A stretch of 64,000 nucleotides of DNA from Solwaraspora sp. WMMA2065 (GCF_030345075.1 NZ_CP128361.1:1054001-1118000); one strand, 5' to 3'. Counted from the stretch's first letter, positions 41,939-51,901 are shown. Made by a program: numbers and translations. The notes: generated from the letters alone by a model not told the origin.

Positions 41939-42031
41939 TCTCGACCCCCGCCCCCGACGACGATCCTGGCTTGTCGAAGGTGGACCGTCTGGCCTACGTT
42001 AGTGGGTTCGGCGGGCGGAGGGGAGTGCGTG

Positions 42032-42952
42032 ATGCCGAGCAGGTGGCAGTTCGTGGTGCCGGGGGTCGATCCGGCCGGGGTGCGGCTCGAACACGTCCAC
42101 GCGGTGGTTTCCCGCTGGTTCGATGTGGACGAGGCGGCGCACCGGTCGCATGCGAAGGCGTACAGCGTCAGCCTGCCGGTGGCGCACCCGGCCGGCACCC
42201 TGGTCGAGGTCGGCCTGCTCGACGACGCTCTGGTCGACAAGCTGCGAGCCGGGGCGGCGACGGGGGCGGTGATCCGGATCGGTGGTTAGCTCGGCGCGTT
42301 GGTCACCGGCGCACGGCAGGTGGCCGGGGTGTCGTGGCTGGAGCTGGGCCGGCCGTCCGGCAACGCGTCGTGGTCGCTGCGGTTCCTGACCCCGACGACG
42401 TTCCGGCGCGGCAACGGGTTCACGCCGTGGCCGGACCCATGGTCGGTGGTGGCCGGGCTGCGGGCGGTGTGGCGGGCGAGCGCGCCGGCCGGGCTGCCGG
42501 AGCTGGTGCTGCCGCTCCCGGGTGTCGGTGGGCCGGGCATCGGCGGGCCGGGGGAGCGGCCGGACCGGGACGCGCTGTGGGTGAGCGACATCGACGGCAC
42601 CAGCGACGTGGTCAAGGTCAACGGGCGTACGGTGTCGGGCTTCCTCGGCCGGATCCGCTACGTCTGCGACGGGCCGGCGAGCCTGGTCGGAGCGGTGGAC
42701 CGGTTGCTGCGGCTGGCCCCGTACAGCGGGGTCGGCGCGCAGCGCGGCCGGGACTTCGGCCTGGCCTGCCTGGAGCCCCGACCCGGTGGTGGCGTCAGGT
42801 TCTCCGCCTGCGATCGGCGTACGAACGCAGCGCCCGCAGTAGGTCGATCTTGCGGAAGCCGGGCCAGTAGACATCGCAGAAGTGCAGCTCGGAGTGGGCC
42901 GCCTGCCACAGCAGGAAGCCGGACACCCGGCGTTCCCCGCTGGTGCGGATGA
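42032..42952 (+). pseudogene. cas6: Orphan Cas6 CRISPR RNA endonuclease, interrupted by an amber codon
   Basis: The frame from ATG 42032 (GGAGGGGAG upstream) encodes an actinobacterial Cas6 RAMP protein: MPSRWQFVVPGVDPAGVRLE at the start, then LRFLTPTTFRRGNGFTPWP, VNGRTVSGFLGRIRYVC and the C-terminal glycine-rich APYSGVGAQRGRDFGLACLEP. A single in-frame TAG (42287-42289, codon 86) cuts it; no frameshift is needed on either side. Recognisable homology ends near 42783, but the frame stays open to 42952, antisense to the 3' end of the prenyltransferase gene, so the original 3' end may be lost. Cas6 cuts CRISPR transcripts; no repeat array or other cas gene is in the window. Confidence 0.82.
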
Positions 42953-43571
42953 CGAGATCCGGGTCCGGTTGCCCGCTGGTGTACAGGTGGGCGGCGATCT
43001 GGTCGGCGGTCAGCCGCTGCGCGATGTCGTCGAGGGTCGCACCGCGCCGTGCCTGGTCTTCCAACAGCGACCGTACGGCATTGACGATCTCCTCTCGGCC
43101 GTCGTAGCCGATGGCCACGGACAAGTGGTGGCTGGTCTCCCGCTGCCGGGTCGCCTCCTCGGCGAGCTTCAGCGCGTGCCGGGTCGAGTCGGGCAGCACC
43201 TCCAACCGGCCGGCAAGGTGCAGCTGCCAGATGTTGTCGTCGCGGGTCAGCCGACCCGCGACGACGGTCTCGATCATGCCCATCAGGTTGTCGACCTCGT
43301 CTGAGGCGCGCTTGCGGACGTTGTCGACGGAAGCGACGAACACCGTGACGTGTTGGATGCCGATCTCGGCGCACCAGCTCAGCACCTGGTCGAGGTGCTC
43401 GGCACCGTGCCGGTGCCCGACCTTGGGGTCGTCGAAGCCCATCTGCCGGGCCCACCGCCGGTTGCCGTCCATCACCATCGCCAGGTGGCGGGGCAGCTCG
43501 GCGGCGGTGAGCTGGGCGCGTAGCCGGCGGGCGTAGAGCCGGTGTCCGGTATCGAGCAGCGGTCGCATCAT
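42795..43571 (-). CDS. Cis-prenyltransferase (UppS / Z-FPP synthase family)
   Basis: A 258-residue soluble enzyme that adds cis-isoprene units to an allylic diphosphate. Signature motifs are HLAMVMDGNRRWA with the catalytic Asp near residue 35, VTVFVASVDNVRKR in place of the usual FSTENW loop, and DLVIRTSGERRVSGFLLWQ with HSELHF. DGNRRWA and the altered loop are like those of the mycobacterial short-chain Z-farnesyl diphosphate synthase (Rv1086 type) rather than classical UppS; this affects product length but cannot be decided here. ATG 43571 or the adjacent ATG 43568. It supplies polyprenyl carriers for envelope synthesis or a terpenoid precursor. Confidence 0.88.
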   Translation of the reverse strand: MMRPLLDTGHRLYARRLRAQLTAAELPRHLAMVMDGNRRWARQMGFDDPKVGHRHGAEHLDQVLSWCAEIGIQHVTVFVASVDNVRKRASDEVDNLMGMIETVVAGRLTRDDNIWQLHLAGRLEVLPDSTRHALKLAEEATRQRETSHHLSVAIGYDGREEIVNAVRSLLEDQARRGATLDDIAQRLTADQIAAHLYTSGQPDPDLVIRTSGERRVSGFLLWQAAHSELHFCDVYWPGFRKIDLLRALRSYADRRRRT

Positions 43572-44013
43572 CGCCTGATCTCACCACGCTTGCTCGCCCG
43601 GGCACAGCAGCGCAGGTGGTCTGCTGATCGGCCAACGACCGGGTATCGGCCCGTGCCGAGATCACTGAGCTGCTGGCCTGGTGGATGCCTGTTCGCCATG
43701 TGATGCCCCGGCGTTTCGGGCACATTAAGGCCCTTCAGAGCATCGGGACTGCCCGCAGACGCCATGACCTGGCCGGCGGCCTGCCCGCGGCAGTCCGAAC
43801 GACTACCGCGGGCGCTCGCCGGCCAGGTCGTGACCCAACTCGACCAACCCGCCACCCTGAATCGATGGGCCATCCCGGATTACTGGCTGGTCACGGTCAT
43901 TTTCGTACGCTTCGGTCTGCGGATCACCGACGAGCTGTGGCTGGCGCCGCGACCCGGGAACGGTGCGATCGCGTCAGCCGGTGCTGACCCGCAACGCGTG
44001 ATCAGCACACGCC
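43572..44013. other. Gap without supported gene
   Basis: Lies between the starts and stops of two minus-strand genes. Frames such as the plus-strand 43764-44198 have no start context, no family resemblance and the wrong codon bias. The only clear structure is the hairpin at 43766-43829. The region may be decayed coding DNA, but nothing could be identified. Confidence 0.5.
43766..43829. terminator. Long interrupted hairpin
   Basis: Arms gacctggccggcg (43766-43778) and its exact complement (43817-43829) enclose a second pair, cccgcgg (43784-43790) with ccgcggg (43806-43812). It is downstream of the MMPL fusion gene on the minus strand (~185 bases after its stop), so it is a plausible but distant terminator. 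Confidence 0.55.
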
Positions 44014-47000
44014 TCAGCAGGACCACCGGGCGATGCGCGGCGGCTGCCACTCGCCGGTCAGCACGTCGTCGGTGGGTAGGTAGACCCGCATGTAGACGTG
44101 GAAGACGCCGGCTGGGGCGGGCAGCCAGTTCGCCGTTCCGCCGGGTGGGGCAGTGGCGGACAGGAACAGGTCGAGTGATCCGTCCTGGTTCATCGTGAGA
44201 GCGGAACGATCGCCGAGGGCGTACCGGCTGAGCTCGTTGGGAACGAGGAAGTAGTTCTCGTCGTACATTGTCACCGACCAGAATCCGTCCGCGCTCGTCG
44301 GCGGGAGAGCGCCCGGCCGGAAGTGCAGTCGGTAGGAGCGTTCACCGCTGAGTGGCTGGCCGAGCAGATCGGACTGGGAGAAATAGTACGTCGACTCGGC
44401 GGGCACGTTGGCGCCCAGGCCGCCGGCGGCGATGCCGGCTCGGAGCAGGTAGTCGGTGCCGTAGGTGCCGGCGCTCAGGCTCGACCGCCACGTCCGCCCG
44501 GCGGCGGGGAACGCGGCTTCCGCGTGGCCGGCGACGAGGTACGCCTGCCCGTCGGTCACCGCCGCCTCCAGGGTGGCGACGGCCTGCGGATCCCCTTGGC
44601 TCGGGTTCCCGCCCGGCTCGACGCCGAGCGCGGCGAGACCGGCGAGTGCCGACGCGTCGGCGGCCGGGGGTGGGTCGGACGCGAGCACGGCGGCCAGTTC
44701 GTCGAAGAAGGCGGCGCCGGCGTCGTAGGGGGTCTGTGGCCGTGGCAGGTTCGCGCAGTCGGGCGTAGGCAGCGCCGGCGGCGTGTCGGTGGCGGGCGTT
44801 TCGAGGACGGCAAGCTGGTACCCGGCCATGACAGCCCTGGCGGCGGGCACGTCGTCGGGGTTCTTCACGAGCGTGCGGCCCAGCAGCCATACGTCCCAGG
44901 TCGGTCCGGACACCGACGTGACGCCACTCGGAAGTTCACCGGACCATCCGGGCGGAACGATTGCATACCTGCCGCCCGCAGGGTCCACGGTGCTGGTGCC
45001 GATGTTGGTGAACACGTTGGTGTACATGTCGAGGAACTGGAAGTTGTAGTACCGGTCGTCGATCGCCGGTACCGTCAGCACGACCGGTCCACGACGCAGG
45101 TCGAGCCACGCGATCGAGTAGAGGGTGTCGACGTTGGGTGCCACCACATCACGGCTGGCGGGAGTGGCGAGCTCAGGCGAGCTCACCAGCGTGTTGACGT
45201 TCCCGATGGCGCACAGTTGGTTGGCCCGGGTGCGGGCGGCGACGACCGGAGCGTAACCGTAGAGGTAGGCGTCGATGCCGGGCGTCGTTGTCGGCGCGGT
45301 GGCTTGGGCGCCTGACGGCACCGCGAGGCACCCGACGAGCGCTGCGATCACGGTCACCGGCATGGCTACCAGAAGGCGGTTACGCACGCGAATCTTTCTG
45401 ATCGATTTGATCGAGGAATCGATGATCGGGATGGGATCCCGACCGCCCTCGCGGTCCACCTCGGTGGGGGTATGTCCCTCAACGGAGCCGGCGGCGTTCC
45501 CACCGGCCGGGCGGTCCAGTGCGACACCCTCCACGTCCATGGCGGGCAGCAGACGGTCGAGGCGGGGCGGCAGTGTCCAGGCGTGTGTGCCGAGCAGCCC
45601 GAGTGCGGCAGGGACCAGCGTCATCCGGACGAGGAAGGCATCCAGGAGCACGCCGAGGGCCAGCGCGAAGGCGATCGGGCGGACCGTTGCCGTCCCGCTG
45701 ACCACGAAGCTGGCAAAGACCCCGATCATGATCAGTGCGGCGGCCGCGACGACTCTGCCGGCGTGCCGTGCTCCCTCGTGTACCGCGTCCCTCGGCTCAC
45801 GGCCGTGAATGACCGCCTCGTGGATCCGGGAGACGAGGAAGACCTGGTAGTCCATTGCCAGACCGAACAGCACGGCCATCACGATGATCGGCATGAAGCT
45901 CACCAGCGAGCCGGTGGCGCCGTCGCTGAGGATGCCGCCGAACCAGCCCCACTGGAACAGCGCCACCGTGACGCCGAGGGTCGCGCCGAGGGTGAGTAGG
46001 TAGCCGACCGCGGCGATGAGGGGCACCAGCAGGGAGCGGAAGACCATCGTCAACAGCACCATCGACAGGCCGACGACGACCAGGGCGAACGGCAGGATAG
46101 CGGTAAGCAGCCGGGCGGAGACGTCGACGCCGAGCGCGGTCGTCCCGCTGACCTGGATGGTTGCGCCGGTCGTGGCGGTGATGTCCGCGGCCTCGTGCCG
46201 GATCGTCTGCACTACGTCGGCGGTCGCCGGGTCGGCGGGTCCGGTCGTGGGGATCACCTGGACCAGCGCGTACCGGGCGTCGGCGGAAATCCGCGGCGGC
46301 GCTACCGACGCTACACCGGGAATGTCGCTGAGACCTTCGGCGACGGCCGTGGCGGCCGTGTCCGGCTGGCTGGACCTGGAGAGGTCGGCGAGCACGAGGA
46401 CCGGACCGTTGAGCCCGGGTCCGAACTCGTCGGAGACCGTGTCGTAGACCTGGCGCGCCTGGTCGCTGTTCGGCAGGCTCCCGTTGTCGGGCAGCGCCAG
46501 TCGCATGCCCGTCACCGGCACCGCCAGGACGAGTAGCGCGCCGACCCCGGCCGCGAGGATGACGACGGGCCGGCGCAGCACGCCCCGCACCCAGCGCTCG
46601 GCGCCGGGGACCGCGCGGCCCTCGGCGACGGCCGCGGCCCGCCTGCTGTCCCGCCCGCCCGGGCGCGGCGCCAGCCGCCGCCCGGCCACCGACAGTAGGG
46701 CCGGCAGCAACGTGATCGCCACCAGCACCGCGAGGAGCACGGTCGCCGCCGAGGACACCCCCATCACGGTGAGGAACGGCACCTGCGCCACGGCCAGGCC
46801 AAGGAGGGCGATGATCACGGTCGACCCGGCGAACACCACCGACGAGCCCGCAGCGGCGGTGGCCCGGACGACGGCCTGCGCGACGTCCGCCCCTGCGGCC
46901 AGTTCGGCGCGGTGGCGGACGACCAGCAGCAGGGCGTAGTCGATACCGACCGCGAGCCCGAGCATGAGCGCGAGCGTCGGGGCGGTCGTGGAGATCGTGG

Positions 47001-47670
47001 TCAGGGTCGAGGCCACCCAGATACCGACCAGCCCGGCGGCGACGCCGACGAGCGCGGTGAGCAGGGGCAGCCCGGCGGCGACCACCGACCCGAGAGTGAC
47101 CGCGAGGACGACGACCGCCAGCAGGAGGCCGATCACCTCCGCCGCGTGCGAGGCGGAACTCGGCCCGCCGGAGAGTGCGTTGCCGCCGAGGAACACGGTC
47201 AGCCCGGCCTGCTCGGCCGGGGCCATCGCGGCCCGGACATCGTCGCCTGTCGAGTCGGGCAGTTCGCCCTTGAGTACGTCGAACTGCACGATGGCCAGCC
47301 CGGATCGGCCGTCGGCGCTGACCGTGCCCGGGGCCTGCGGTGGCGCGACGGCCCTCACGTGGTCGATTCCGGACACCGCCGTCAGCGACCGCTGGACGGC
47401 GGCGGTGTAGGCCGGGTCGCTCACCGTCCCGCCGTCGGGTGCCTCCAGCAGGATCTGCAGCGAGGTCCCGCCTGCACCGGGGAACTCCTCCTGCAGCACG
47501 TTCAGGGCCGCCTGGGACTCCGAACTGGGGATGGTGAACTCGTCGGTCAGGGCGCTCCCGCGCGCCGCGAGGCCTCCCACGAGGGCCAGGAGCAGCAGCA
47601 CCCAGCCTCCGATCACGATGAATCTCTGCCGGTGCGCGAACCTGCCTACGCGCTGCAACAACCGGGCCAT
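44014..47670 (-). CDS. MMPL/RND transporter fused to an exported DUF1254-DUF1214 protein
   Basis: One uninterrupted 1218-residue frame. Residues ~1-735 are a complete MMPL-type RND exporter with twelve predicted helices and the Asp-Tyr motifs GLAVGIDYALLLVVRHR and FGLAMDYQVFLVSRIHE. Residues ~765-1218 form a typical exported DUF1254/DUF1214 protein (NVDTLYSIAWLDLRRGP, RYYNFQFLDMYTN, GFWSVTMYDENYFLVPNELSRYA). Between them lies what looks like a second signal peptide (NRLLVAMPVTVIAALVGCLA). GTG 45387, with AGAAAG just upstream on the minus strand, could restart translation, so the ORF may yield two proteins. It lies 80 bases downstream of the kinase gene and is probably controlled by that two-component pair. 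Confidence 0.85.
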   Translation of the reverse strand: MARLLQRVGRFAHRQRFIVIGGWVLLLLALVGGLAARGSALTDEFTIPSSESQAALNVLQEEFPGAGGTSLQILLEAPDGGTVSDPAYTAAVQRSLTAVSGIDHVRAVAPPQAPGTVSADGRSGLAIVQFDVLKGELPDSTGDDVRAAMAPAEQAGLTVFLGGNALSGGPSSASHAAEVIGLLLAVVVLAVTLGSVVAAGLPLLTALVGVAAGLVGIWVASTLTTISTTAPTLALMLGLAVGIDYALLLVVRHRAELAAGADVAQAVVRATAAAGSSVVFAGSTVIIALLGLAVAQVPFLTVMGVSSAATVLLAVLVAITLLPALLSVAGRRLAPRPGGRDSRRAAAVAEGRAVPGAERWVRGVLRRPVVILAAGVGALLVLAVPVTGMRLALPDNGSLPNSDQARQVYDTVSDEFGPGLNGPVLVLADLSRSSQPDTAATAVAEGLSDIPGVASVAPPRISADARYALVQVIPTTGPADPATADVVQTIRHEAADITATTGATIQVSGTTALGVDVSARLLTAILPFALVVVGLSMVLLTMVFRSLLVPLIAAVGYLLTLGATLGVTVALFQWGWFGGILSDGATGSLVSFMPIIVMAVLFGLAMDYQVFLVSRIHEAVIHGREPRDAVHEGARHAGRVVAAAALIMIGVFASFVVSGTATVRPIAFALALGVLLDAFLVRMTLVPAALGLLGTHAWTLPPRLDRLLPAMDVEGVALDRPAGGNAAGSVEGHTPTEVDREGGRDPIPIIDSSIKSIRKIRVRNRLLVAMPVTVIAALVGCLAVPSGAQATAPTTTPGIDAYLYGYAPVVAARTRANQLCAIGNVNTLVSSPELATPASRDVVAPNVDTLYSIAWLDLRRGPVVLTVPAIDDRYYNFQFLDMYTNVFTNIGTSTVDPAGGRYAIVPPGWSGELPSGVTSVSGPTWDVWLLGRTLVKNPDDVPAARAVMAGYQLAVLETPATDTPPALPTPDCANLPRPQTPYDAGAAFFDELAAVLASDPPPAADASALAGLAALGVEPGGNPSQGDPQAVATLEAAVTDGQAYLVAGHAEAAFPAAGRTWRSSLSAGTYGTDYLLRAGIAAGGLGANVPAESTYYFSQSDLLGQPLSGERSYRLHFRPGALPPTSADGFWSVTMYDENYFLVPNELSRYALGDRSALTMNQDGSLDLFLSATAPPGGTANWLPAPAGVFHVYMRVYLPTDDVLTGEWQPPRIARWSC

Positions 47671-47750
47671 CAGTTCGTCATCCCTTCCGCTGTCCGGCGG
47701 GCCGGATGCCCGCTCGCCGTCCAGTCGACCGGCATGAGCTGACGGTGCGC

Positions 47751-49238
47751 CTATCCGGACCCTGACGAGCCCCTGCCGGGAACCTGACGGTTGGCTGACG
47801 GCAGCGCTGTGGGTGCCGCGACCGGGAGCCGGACGGTGATCGTGGTGCCCTCGCCGACCACGGACCGGCCGGTGACCTCGCCGCCCTGCGCGGTCACCAG
47901 GGCTCGGACGATGGACAACCCCAGCCCGGAGCCGGATCCGTCCCGGGACCGGCCGGCGTCGACCCGGTAGAACCGGTCGAACACCCGGGCCAGGTCGTGC
48001 TCGGCGATGCCCGGTCCGTGGTCGACGACCTCGACAGCGACCTCGCTGCGGGCGGCGGGGCCGACGGCCAGTTCGACGGGCGTGCCGGCCGGGGTGTGCT
48101 GGACGGCGTTGCCGACGAGGTTGCGGAACACCTGCTCCAGCCGCGGTGCGTCGCCGAGCACGGTGACCGGTCCGGCCGCATGTAGGGTGATCGCCCGGTC
48201 CGGCTTGATCACGCGCGCGTCCTCGATGACGCCTTCCAGCAGGGGCAGCAGGGGGACCGGTTCAGCGGCGAGCGGCCGCCCGGCGTCCATCCGGGCGAGC
48301 AGTGCCAGATCCTCGACGAGCAGGCGCATCCGGCCCACCCCGGCCTCCATTCGGCCCATCGCCCGGTCCAGGTCGTCGCGGTCCTCCAGGCCGCCCTGCA
48401 CGTATAGGTCGAGCCAGCCGCTGATGCCGGTGAGTGGAGTGCGCAGTTCGTGCGAGGCGTCGGCCACGAACGAGCGCAGGGCCTGCTCGGCGCGGCGCCG
48501 GGCTTCGAACGCCTCGGTCAGGGCTGCGGCCAGCCGGACCGTCTCGGTACCGGAGCCGTGGGCGAGATCGCCGAAGTCGTGGTCCCCGGCGCCTCCGGCG
48601 ATCTGGTCGGCGGCCTCAGCCATCCGTTCCAGCGGGCGCAGGCCGCGACGCAGGCTCAACGCGGCCACCGACCCCAGCACGATCAACGCGGCGACGGCGA
48701 ACCCGAACCCGGTCCGCCGCAGGCGGACGATCACCGCCACGTCGTCGGTCCTGTCGACGGCGACGACAAGGAACCCGAGCGGGATCGACGTGCCGTCGCC
48801 GGACTCCACGACCAGTCCCGTGGCCCGGGCACGGGCCACCAGGAACGTACGGCCCCCGGCGGTCAGGTCGGCGGGTTCCCCGATCGGCAGGTCGCGGGTA
48901 GCTGCGACGAGGTCGCCCGCCGGTGGTGGTGGGCCATCTTGGAGGCGGTCGAAGGTGAACGCCGGCCGGCCGCTCGTGTCCAGACCGACCACGACCACGC
49001 CGGCGAAGGCGGGCAACGCGTCCGGCTCGATCACCACCCGGTCACGTCCGCTGAGGATCCCGCCGACGGAGGCGTTGATGTTCCACAGCCGCTCCTCGGC
49101 CCGCTCGGCGAGGTAGCGCTGCAGGAACAACGAGGTCAGGGCAGGACCGCCGACCAGCCCGACGAGCAGCAGGACGAGCAGATGGACCAGGAGCCGGCGA
49201 CGGATCGACAGCGGCCGCACGGGCCGCCGCAGCCTCAC
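47751..49238 (-). CDS. Sensor histidine kinase
   Basis: A 495-residue membrane kinase: transmembrane helix ~15-37, extracytoplasmic sensor ~38-175, second helix ~176-197, HAMP linker, H-box [13 protein letters not shown] with phospho-His263, and an ATPase domain with N-box [12 protein letters not shown]1 DHGPGI, F-box FDRFYR and G2 GSGLGLSIV. The sensor part has no recognised ligand fold. The GTG start overlaps the regulator gene stop by four bases (GTGA), so kinase and regulator are co-translated. The downstream MMPL-DUF1254 gene is a likely output or partner. Confidence 0.94.
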   Translation of the reverse strand: MRLRRPVRPLSIRRRLLVHLLVLLLVGLVGGPALTSLFLQRYLAERAEERLWNINASVGGILSGRDRVVIEPDALPAFAGVVVVGLDTSGRPAFTFDRLQDGPPPPAGDLVAATRDLPIGEPADLTAGGRTFLVARARATGLVVESGDGTSIPLGFLVVAVDRTDDVAVIVRLRRTGFGFAVAALIVLGSVAALSLRRGLRPLERMAEAADQIAGGAGDHDFGDLAHGSGTETVRLAAALTEAFEARRRAEQALRSFVADASHELRTPLTGISGWLDLYVQGGLEDRDDLDRAMGRMEAGVGRMRLLVEDLALLARMDAGRPLAAEPVPLLPLLEGVIEDARVIKPDRAITLHAAGPVTVLGDAPRLEQVFRNLVGNAVQHTPAGTPVELAVGPAARSEVAVEVVDHGPGIAEHDLARVFDRFYRVDAGRSRDGSGSGLGLSIVRALVTAQGGEVTGRSVVGEGTTITVRLPVAAPTALPSANRQVPGRGSSGSG

Positions 49239-49930
49239 CGGGGCTCCCTCACCGCGTACCCGAAACCACGCACGGTGTGGATCAGCGGCACGGACGCACC
49301 GTCATCGATCTTGCGGCGAAGATTGGCGACGAACCGCTCGACGACGTTGGCGTCCCCACCGAAGTCATACCCCCACACGTGCTGCAGGATCTGGCTCTTG
49401 GACAGCACCCGCCCCGCATTGTTGAGTAGAAAGACAAGCAGCCGGAACTCGGTCGGCGACAAGTGCACCGGCCGCCCCGCACGAGTAACCAGGTGAGCAT
49501 CGAGGTCGACGGCCAGGTCGGCGAGCAGCAGCCGGTTGTCCTCGGACGGCACATCGGTGCCCGCCGTCCGTCGCACCAGCGCCTCCAGCCGGGCGACGAC
49601 CTCGGCAACGCTGAACGGCTTGGTGACATAGTCGTCGGCGCCCAGCCGCAGCCCCTGGATCCGGTCCTCCACCTCCTGCCGCGCGGTCAGGAACAGCACC
49701 GGCGTGGTCTTGCCCCGGCCGCGCAGCAGCCGGACGGTCTCGAACCCATCCAGGCCAGGCATCATCACATCGAGCACGACAACATCGAACTCCTGGCCGG
49801 TCAGGCGCACCAACGCCGTAGCGGCGTCGGGCACGGCGTGCACCTCCCAGCCGGCGAACCGCAGGGTCGACTCGAGTAACTCGCGGATCTGCGCGTCGTC
49901 GTCGACGACCAGGACTCGTGGCACCGGCAC
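49235..49930 (-). CDS. OmpR-family response regulator
   Basis: A 231-residue DNA-binding regulator. The receiver domain has the acidic pair in VVDDDAQ, phospho-acceptor Asp54 in VVLDVMMPG and Lys in VTKPF. The winged-helix effector ends with [15 protein letters not shown] and [13 protein letters not shown] 49930 was chosen because GGAGGAGG lies about eight bases upstream; GTG 49936 and 49924 are possible. It is first in the operon regulator-kinase-transporter. A region without genes lies upstream. Confidence 0.93.
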   Translation of the reverse strand: MPVPRVLVVDDDAQIRELLESTLRFAGWEVHAVPDAATALVRLTGQEFDVVVLDVMMPGLDGFETVRLLRGRGKTTPVLFLTARQEVEDRIQGLRLGADDYVTKPFSVAEVVARLEALVRRTAGTDVPSEDNRLLLADLAVDLDAHLVTRAGRPVHLSPTEFRLLVFLLNNAGRVLSKSQILQHVWGYDFGGDANVVERFVANLRRKIDDGASVPLIHTVRGFGYAVREPR

Positions 49931-50471
49931 CCGCACATCCTCCTCCACTACCGGCCCAAGGCGAAGCACACAGCTGAAGTGCGCAGGCACGCACGCATGC
50001 CGGCCCGCCCGGACGTCCGTGAACCTCCAAATCAGAGACTGCCGCAGGAGGACGCCTCGCCGCTATCCCGTTGCGTTCACGGAGCAATTGCGTCCGCGGT
50101 TGCTCATGGCTACTCAATCACCTCGGCCGAGCCGGCGAACACCGCATCCCTCCGGAGCATGGCGATGGCACCGTCCACGAACGTCACCATCTGGAGACAC
50201 GCGGCGTTGGCGGCGTACGCCCTCGTGGTCAGCGGCCAGCACCCGCACCAGCTGCTCATCAAGTGCCGTCCAGTACCGCACGACAGCCACGAGACCACAT
50301 CCGTAGAGACCCGCTGCCAGACGATCAACGGCCACGCCGCTACAACATCGCGCAACAGGTCGCCGGGCCCCGAGGTCGACCCAACAAACAGCTCAGACGG
50401 CTACATCGATGTACGCATCCTCGACCTCCAAACGGGTGGCGGACCGTTCGTACCGGCCCCCGCAGGGCAGG
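49931..50471. other. Gap without supported gene
   Basis: Upstream region of the response regulator and downstream of the SUKH relic. Minus-strand frames at 50110-50355 encode Trp/Cys-rich sequence without family resemblance. Codon bias is weak throughout, which suggests decayed or non-coding DNA. No repeats or hairpins stood out. Confidence 0.45.
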
Positions 50472-50987
50472 TCACAGTTGCCGGACACCGCAGCCCGGCG
50501 GTACGCCCGACCGGCAGCAGTTGAGGATGGGCGAATGGTTAGGCTCTGCACCCATGGCGCGCCACGAACTCAGGAAGTCAGCTGCGTCAAGTTCAGGTTT
50601 GCCGGCACCGTGGAAGCGGAACCAGACGTCGTCGTGACAACGGCTGCTGGTGACCGGGAAACCCTTGATCCCCGGTGCCGACGGAGGCGACGGCGATGAA
50701 GGTTCGGTCGGGGACTCGCGGTCGTTGACTGATCTGAGGTCCTCGTCGCCTAAGTCATGGCTCACGATCGGGAAGAGCTCGACGAACCCGAACCTCCCGC
50801 CGCCATAACGGACCATGAAGGCCTTGTGTAGCTCCGGGAGAATGACGTCCAGATGGGTCTCGACCTCGGAGATCTCCCTCTCGGTGACTGCCTACCCCTC
50901 GATGAGTGGGAAACCGTACTTGGCCAGCGAAGCGGCCGACTCCTGGCGCAGGGACTCGGCCAGCACGTCGAACCGCATGATGTCCAT
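50472..50987 (-). pseudogene. SMI1/KNR4 (SUKH)-family gene interrupted by an amber codon
   Basis: From ATG 50987 the minus strand encodes MDIMRFDVLAESLRQESAAS and continues LAKYGFPLIEG, then TAG at codon 32 (50894-50892). The same frame goes on with AVTEREISEVETHLDVILPELHKAFMVRYGGGRFGFVELFPIV to a stop at 50472 (~171 codons overall). The segment after the stop matches the SUKH fold (Thr-x-x-E-I-x-x-x-E-x-x-L, LP, then a Gly-rich turn). SUKH proteins are immunity proteins of polymorphic toxins in bacteria. A product could start at an internal Met (50816), but it would lack the first strands. No toxin gene is adjacent. Confidence 0.68.
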
Positions 50988-51280
50988 GCTGCTCAGCATA
51001 TGTATCCGACGGCAGGTCGGCGGGGCGGGCGCACCGAATCGGCTGCACAGCTTGCCGCCCGGCTCTGCCGCCGACCAGCCTCTGGACGCAGACAGCGACA
51101 GAAGGGCGATGGAAGCTGCGAGTGAGTGGTCCCCGGCGCGGCCGAGCGATGGGTTCGAGGTGGTGTACGTTCCTCCCGCCCACGGGCGTGCAAGAACGTT
51201 GGAGTGGGGCAGGTGGCGGTGCGGTAGGTGCCCGCAGCGCGAGGAACGGCCTGGCCTGCGGCACGGTATGGTCCTACAGC

Positions 51281-51901
51281 ATGTATCCGGACAATCGGCG
51301 CGTCGCGCTCGTCGCGGTGCTCGGCGGCTTCCTGCTGGGCTTCGTCGATTTCGTATGGATCAAGTTCATGCCCTGGTGGCCCCTTGCCGACCTGGGCAAC
51401 TCGTCTGCGGTGTGGGCGGTCGCCGCGTTCTTCTTCGGGTACTGGGTCCGTACCGAATGGCTGCGGGCCGCTGCCGGTGCCGCCGCCGGACTGGTGATCG
51501 CCGTACCCGCCTACTACGTGGCGGCGGCGCTGGTCCAGGGCGACGACTGGTCGCTGCTGTGGGCGCCTACCTCTCTGCTCTGGATGGCCTTCGGGGTCCT
51601 CGCCGGAGTGGTCTTCGGCGTCGGCGGCATCTGGGCACGTGGCTCAGGCTGGCGGCAGACCATCGGTACGGCCCTGCCGGGCGCGGTGTGCTTCACCGAG
51701 GCGGCGTTGGAGGCGGCCCGAATCGGCGATCCGAGCTACGGCAGCGAGCGGATCCCGCATGTCGTGGTCCGAGCGGTGCTCGGCGTACTGGTGATCGTCC
51801 TGGCCGGTGGGACTACCCGTAACCGGCTCCTCAGCCTCGCCACGGCGCTGCCGTTGGCGCTGCTCGGCCTCGGAGCGTTCCTGGCGGCCGGCTTCCGCTG
51901 A
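51281..51901 (+). CDS. Multi-pass membrane protein, function unknown
   Basis: A 206-residue protein with about six predicted membrane helices, starting with MYPDNRRVALVAVLGGFLLG. Trp-rich loops (FVWIKFMPWWPLADLG) and an Arg/Gly loop near residue 130 are the only notable features. It resembles small DUF-type actinobacterial membrane proteins (possibly DUF6518, from memory and unverified). ATG 51281 is preceded by TATGGT (51267-51272) eight bases away and no ribosome site, so translation may be leaderless. Upstream codons in the same frame lack coding character. Confidence 0.65.
   Translation: MYPDNRRVALVAVLGGFLLGFVDFVWIKFMPWWPLADLGNSSAVWAVAAFFFGYWVRTEWLRAAAGAAAGLVIAVPAYYVAAALVQGDDWSLLWAPTSLLWMAFGVLAGVVFGVGGIWARGSGWRQTIGTALPGAVCFTEAALEAARIGDPSYGSERIPHVVVRAVLGVLVIVLAGGTTRNRLLSLATALPLALLGLGAFLAAGFR

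Noticed and set aside
41872-42952. CRISPR array near cas6
   Set aside because: No series of regularly spaced direct repeats exists here or elsewhere in the window; the only repeat is one large inverted repeat.
43764-44198. Plus-strand open frame of 144 codons
   Set aside because: No ribosome site, no family resemblance, and it overlaps the 3' end of the MMPL fusion and a long hairpin.
44014-45387. Annotating the DUF1254 part as a separate gene starting at GTG 45387
   Set aside because: Possible, but there is no stop codon before it; kept as one CDS with the alternative recorded.
50110-50355. Minus-strand open frame upstream of the response regulator
   Set aside because: Trp/Cys-rich composition and wrong codon bias; no homology recognised. 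Treated as non-coding or decayed.
42032-50987. Amber codon reassignment or suppression as explanation for the two interrupted genes
   Set aside because: Intact genes in the window use TAG as a normal stop (for example priA at 3133-3135), so general reassignment is excluded; recent decay is simpler.
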